From NCBI GenBank assembly GCA_014925825.1, contig JACGCK010000033.1, positions 186,001 through 250,000 of the forward strand: a stretch of DNA of 64,000 nt, given 5' to 3'. The position numbers and the translations under genes were made by a program. Source of the stretch: Pholiota molesta (taxonomy: Eukaryota > Basidiomycota > Agaricomycetes > Agaricales > Strophariaceae). A model generated the notes under the pieces. It saw nothing but the letters and a program-made list of their open reading frames with translations, ran no database searches and was not told the DNA's origin. Position 1 is the stretch's first letter. Each line of letters starts with the position of its first letter. This document shows, piece after piece, positions 61,681-64,000 of this stretch.

Positions 61681-62665
61681 TAAGGCTCCAACCGTACACT
61701 ATACATTACTGTATATATACGGTAAATACCATATATGTATATGTATATGTATACACATTTTGGGATACCTGCCTATACTGTAGTTATACTATATACAGTT
61801 TTGTATATGGTTTGTATATAGTCTTCATGGAATATATTTCTGGGCCCCCCGCTCTCCTCCGCCACTGTGCTCTCAAGTCTCCATGCGCATGCCCATCCTT
61901 GCCGACCCTCGCCGAACCCATACCCGCCTGGTGGGTTTTGCGGGTATGGCAATGCCTGGCACGACGCGTCTCCACGCCGCACAGCGTTGCATATGCAACA
62001 CTGATTGTATGTGTAGACAGTGAGTGCGCGCGGGTTGTAGAGGATGGCGCGACCACGAACGCGAGCATGAACGCGCCGCGCATGGGTGAGGTGTCCGCGA
62101 GGCGCTGCCGTCTTCCTCGTCTGTCTGTGTGCACCTTCGGGGCGGGCTTGTCGGCTGGCGATGCGTTGAGCAGAGCGGAAATTGGTCGGCGCAGGCGTCC
62201 AGGGTGGCAAGCGGCGTGTTCGTGCATGCTACCCACGCCGCCGCCGTCAGCGTTTCCTGCACACCCGTACCGTATACGTGGCCGCATGCCATATTGCGCC
62301 CGCTGTCTTCCGCCGCGCATGTCCCTGGCACGCCATGCGAGAACTCTGGCTGACTTGCGCCATTCATCCGCGGTGTCTCGTTACATCGTGTAGACTCAGC
62401 AGTAGCATCGGCAACAAAAATAGCTGAATTCTCCGACTTGTGCGTGTATCTTAAGGCTAAAACAAGGTCTATTTTGATGTTAACCAGCCTCTGAAGCACA
62501 AAACAAAGCACAGAGAACTTGATTTATGTGTATTTGATTTATTAAATCCTATAACCCTATAGAAAAACCATATATCTGTATATATACGGTATGTATATGG
62601 TATACAACCATATCTGTATATATACGCCGTCAGCCGTATACGTATAGTGTACGGTTGGAGCCTTA
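61681..62665. mobile_element. Non-autonomous hAT-like DNA transposon, 985 bp
   Basis: Perfect terminal inverted repeats of 24 bp start TAAGGCTCCAACCGTACACT. An exact 8-bp target duplication CCTAATGT flanks the element (61673-61680 and 62666-62673). The TAAGG terminus and 8-bp duplication fit the hAT superfamily. About 150-250 bp at each end are AT-rich with many GTATATATACGG-type subterminal motifs, likely transposase sites. The middle (about 61860-62390) is GC-rich and unlike the ends. It is open in places on both strands but has no transposase similarity I can see, so the element must depend on a transposase from elsewhere. Confidence 0.88.
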
Positions 62666-63041
62666 CCTAATGTGTAAAACTCATAATATATATTCATTTT
62701 AAAATCGATTCAAAAAATGTATGTACGGTATGTCTGTACCCGCGATTGGCTTGCAAGGTGCTGGCCATCGTGGATTGAGTCTAGGTGTCGGATAGATCTT
62801 GGGCAATTGTTATCGTAGCTTCCTCGGTCGGTATACTGGGTACTTTGGGAGGTCTTCAAGGTTCGCGCTGTCTTGGATTTCCGGAGCCGTATTTGCTTTT
62901 TTGTACCTTCACCATATTCAAATTGCAAAAACAAATTCAAGTTTATTCCAATGGTACACCATATAATACATTCGGAAAATAGAAGACGAATAGACCTTGA
63001 TTCCTCGATTCCTCGATTTCGAACTCTGACCATGCCTTCAT
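62666..63041. other. Intergenic
   Basis: Begins with the right target-site duplication. The remainder is 3' flank of the minus-strand transporter gene. No gene recognised. Confidence 0.5.
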
Positions 63042-64000
63042 TCAGCAATCGCTGCAACATGCACTGGCAGGCGAAGGAGTTCTGGAGCCTTGCATATTGG
63101 TGGGTTCCTTCGAATATGGGCATTCCGTTTCCGCAGCACAGCCGTTTGAGCAACATTTATCATCCTTGGGCTTTGCAGAGGGACCAAGATTGCTTGCACA
63201 TGTGCCAGCCTGGGTAGAAAGCAATTGATACAGTTAGCAGGCGAAGAACGGTGATAACGCAAAAATGTACTAACAGGTTTAGGTCGAGTCCCTTTGACGA
63301 GCTCATGTGTACAGCATTTAGACCCATCCGTACTAGGAGACGAGCAGCAGGTAGTCGCGATAGCCTCCAAATAATGAAATCAGCCACGCGCTGCCGAGAA
63401 GTAGAAGTAAACGTACTTCTTCGCCTGCGCTCGCAGGACTGCATTTGCACTCCCCCGCCTCTTTGCACTCACTTTTCTCAGCACAGCATTCACATAAATC
63501 CCGATAACACTCGCCCAGTTCCTCTGCATCACCGACGTCACGACACTCCTTGCAGCATCCGCCATCGAAGTTTGGGTCTCTGACCCACTTGATGATTTTG
63601 TATCCCTCCCAGAAGAACAGGAACCCTAAGATAATCGAGGTGGCGCTGTCGACCCACCATCCTCCGGACCAGAGCCTGAAAACCAGAGATCCGATGAAGA
63701 GAACGATGGTAATCTGAATGCAGGATAAAGAGCAAGTCGCTTCGCCTGCCATCACGCTGCTGTCCAGTGCGCGGGCGAGGTACCGTTTGGGCAGCCATAT
63801 GCCAACCATCAGGACGAGGGCGGAGGCAGAGACGATGAGGGAGGCATTGGACGAGTCTGGGTGTTGGTGAGATGACAGAGAGATGATAGCAGATATCTCG
63901 GTTCCAAGAGAAAGACCAACGAGCAGCGCGCCGATGGTAGCCGAGGCATATTTTTCGATTCTGTATAATTTGTTATATGAGTTGAGTTTGCGATACAACG
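63042..64000 (-). CDS. TMEM163/CDF-like cation transporter, cysteine-rich tail, 5' end outside window
   Basis: Partial: the first exon(s) lie beyond 64000. The first visible exon starts at 63960 after an acceptor (TTATACAG). Membrane helices with cation-diffusion-facilitator character include ASATIGALLVGLSLGTEISAI, LIVSASALVLMVGIWLP, CSLSCIQITIVLFIGSLVF and WWVDSATSIILGFLFFWEGY; LDSSVMAGEATCSL is the conserved polar loop. After GGCCKEC comes a tail with many Cys (ECCAEKSECKEAGECKC). The best donor is at 63416 (GTACGT). Downstream exons 63332-63275 and 63209-63042 continue the cysteine-rich pattern (SKCCTHEL, KCCSNGC, ACCSDC) to a stop at 63042. The phase across the first of these joins does not match, so either a base error exists or the protein ends early, at about 63318. 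Likely a metal exporter or sequestration protein; the metal is unknown. Confidence 0.7.

Overview
This is a nuclear segment of a filamentous basidiomycete, most likely an Agaricomycete. The genes are broken by many 46-70 nt GT-AG introns. The ATP-citrate lyase is the fused single-gene type found in basidiomycetes and animals, whereas ascomycetes split it in two. A DUF6534 membrane protein, a family I know only from basidiomycetes, is present, and the tRNA genes carry anticodon-loop introns.

Layout. 0-2.4 kb: a tRNA-Ala and the end of a hAT-like DNA transposon. 2.4-6.5: ATP-citrate lyase. 10.0-11.7: DUF6534 membrane protein. 13.0-14.4 (minus): a secreted six-hairpin glycosidase. 14.4-20.4: gene-poor DNA rich in degenerate inverted and direct repeats. 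20.5-26.5: a very large disordered protein with a C-terminal RRM-like domain. 26.5-31.3: gene-poor DNA holding a 1.1 kb long inverted repeat. 31.3-33.7: tRNA-Asp, a disordered basic protein and a tRNA-Ala. 34.8-37.5 (minus): histidinol-phosphate aminotransferase and an unnamed conserved protein. 38.4-44.9: SIN3 co-repressor and an aldehyde dehydrogenase. 45.2: tRNA-Ala. 45.6-48.3: an inverted second copy of the glycosidase and its upstream DNA. 48.7-55.4: an uncharacterised GGFLVDD-repeat protein, a GNAT acetyltransferase and a DUF3433 membrane protein. 55.8-58.8 (minus): the TORC2 subunit SIN1/AVO1. 59.2-60.7: an AIF2/FSP1-like flavoprotein that diverges from it. 61.1-61.6: two tRNA-Ala genes. 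61.7-62.7: a complete non-autonomous hAT-like element with an 8-bp target duplication. 63.0 to the end (minus): a truncated TMEM163/CDF-like cation transporter with a cysteine-rich tail.

Most named genes are housekeeping or regulatory (acetyl-CoA supply, histidine synthesis, histone deacetylation, TORC2 signalling) and do not form a pathway cluster. I saw no secondary-metabolite cluster and no CRISPR array. The most notable structures are the 33-kb-spaced inverted glycosidase duplication, the transposon pair sitting just downstream of tRNA-Ala genes, and a set of eight apparent single-base losses. All eight fall in C or G runs of three otherwise well-conserved open genes (four in ACL, three in the 20.5 kb gene, one at 49.15 kb). 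These look like homopolymer errors in the assembly rather than true pseudogenes. Exon models were built by hand: wherever I give a full set of exons, their lengths sum to a multiple of three, after adding back the inferred missing bases where stated.
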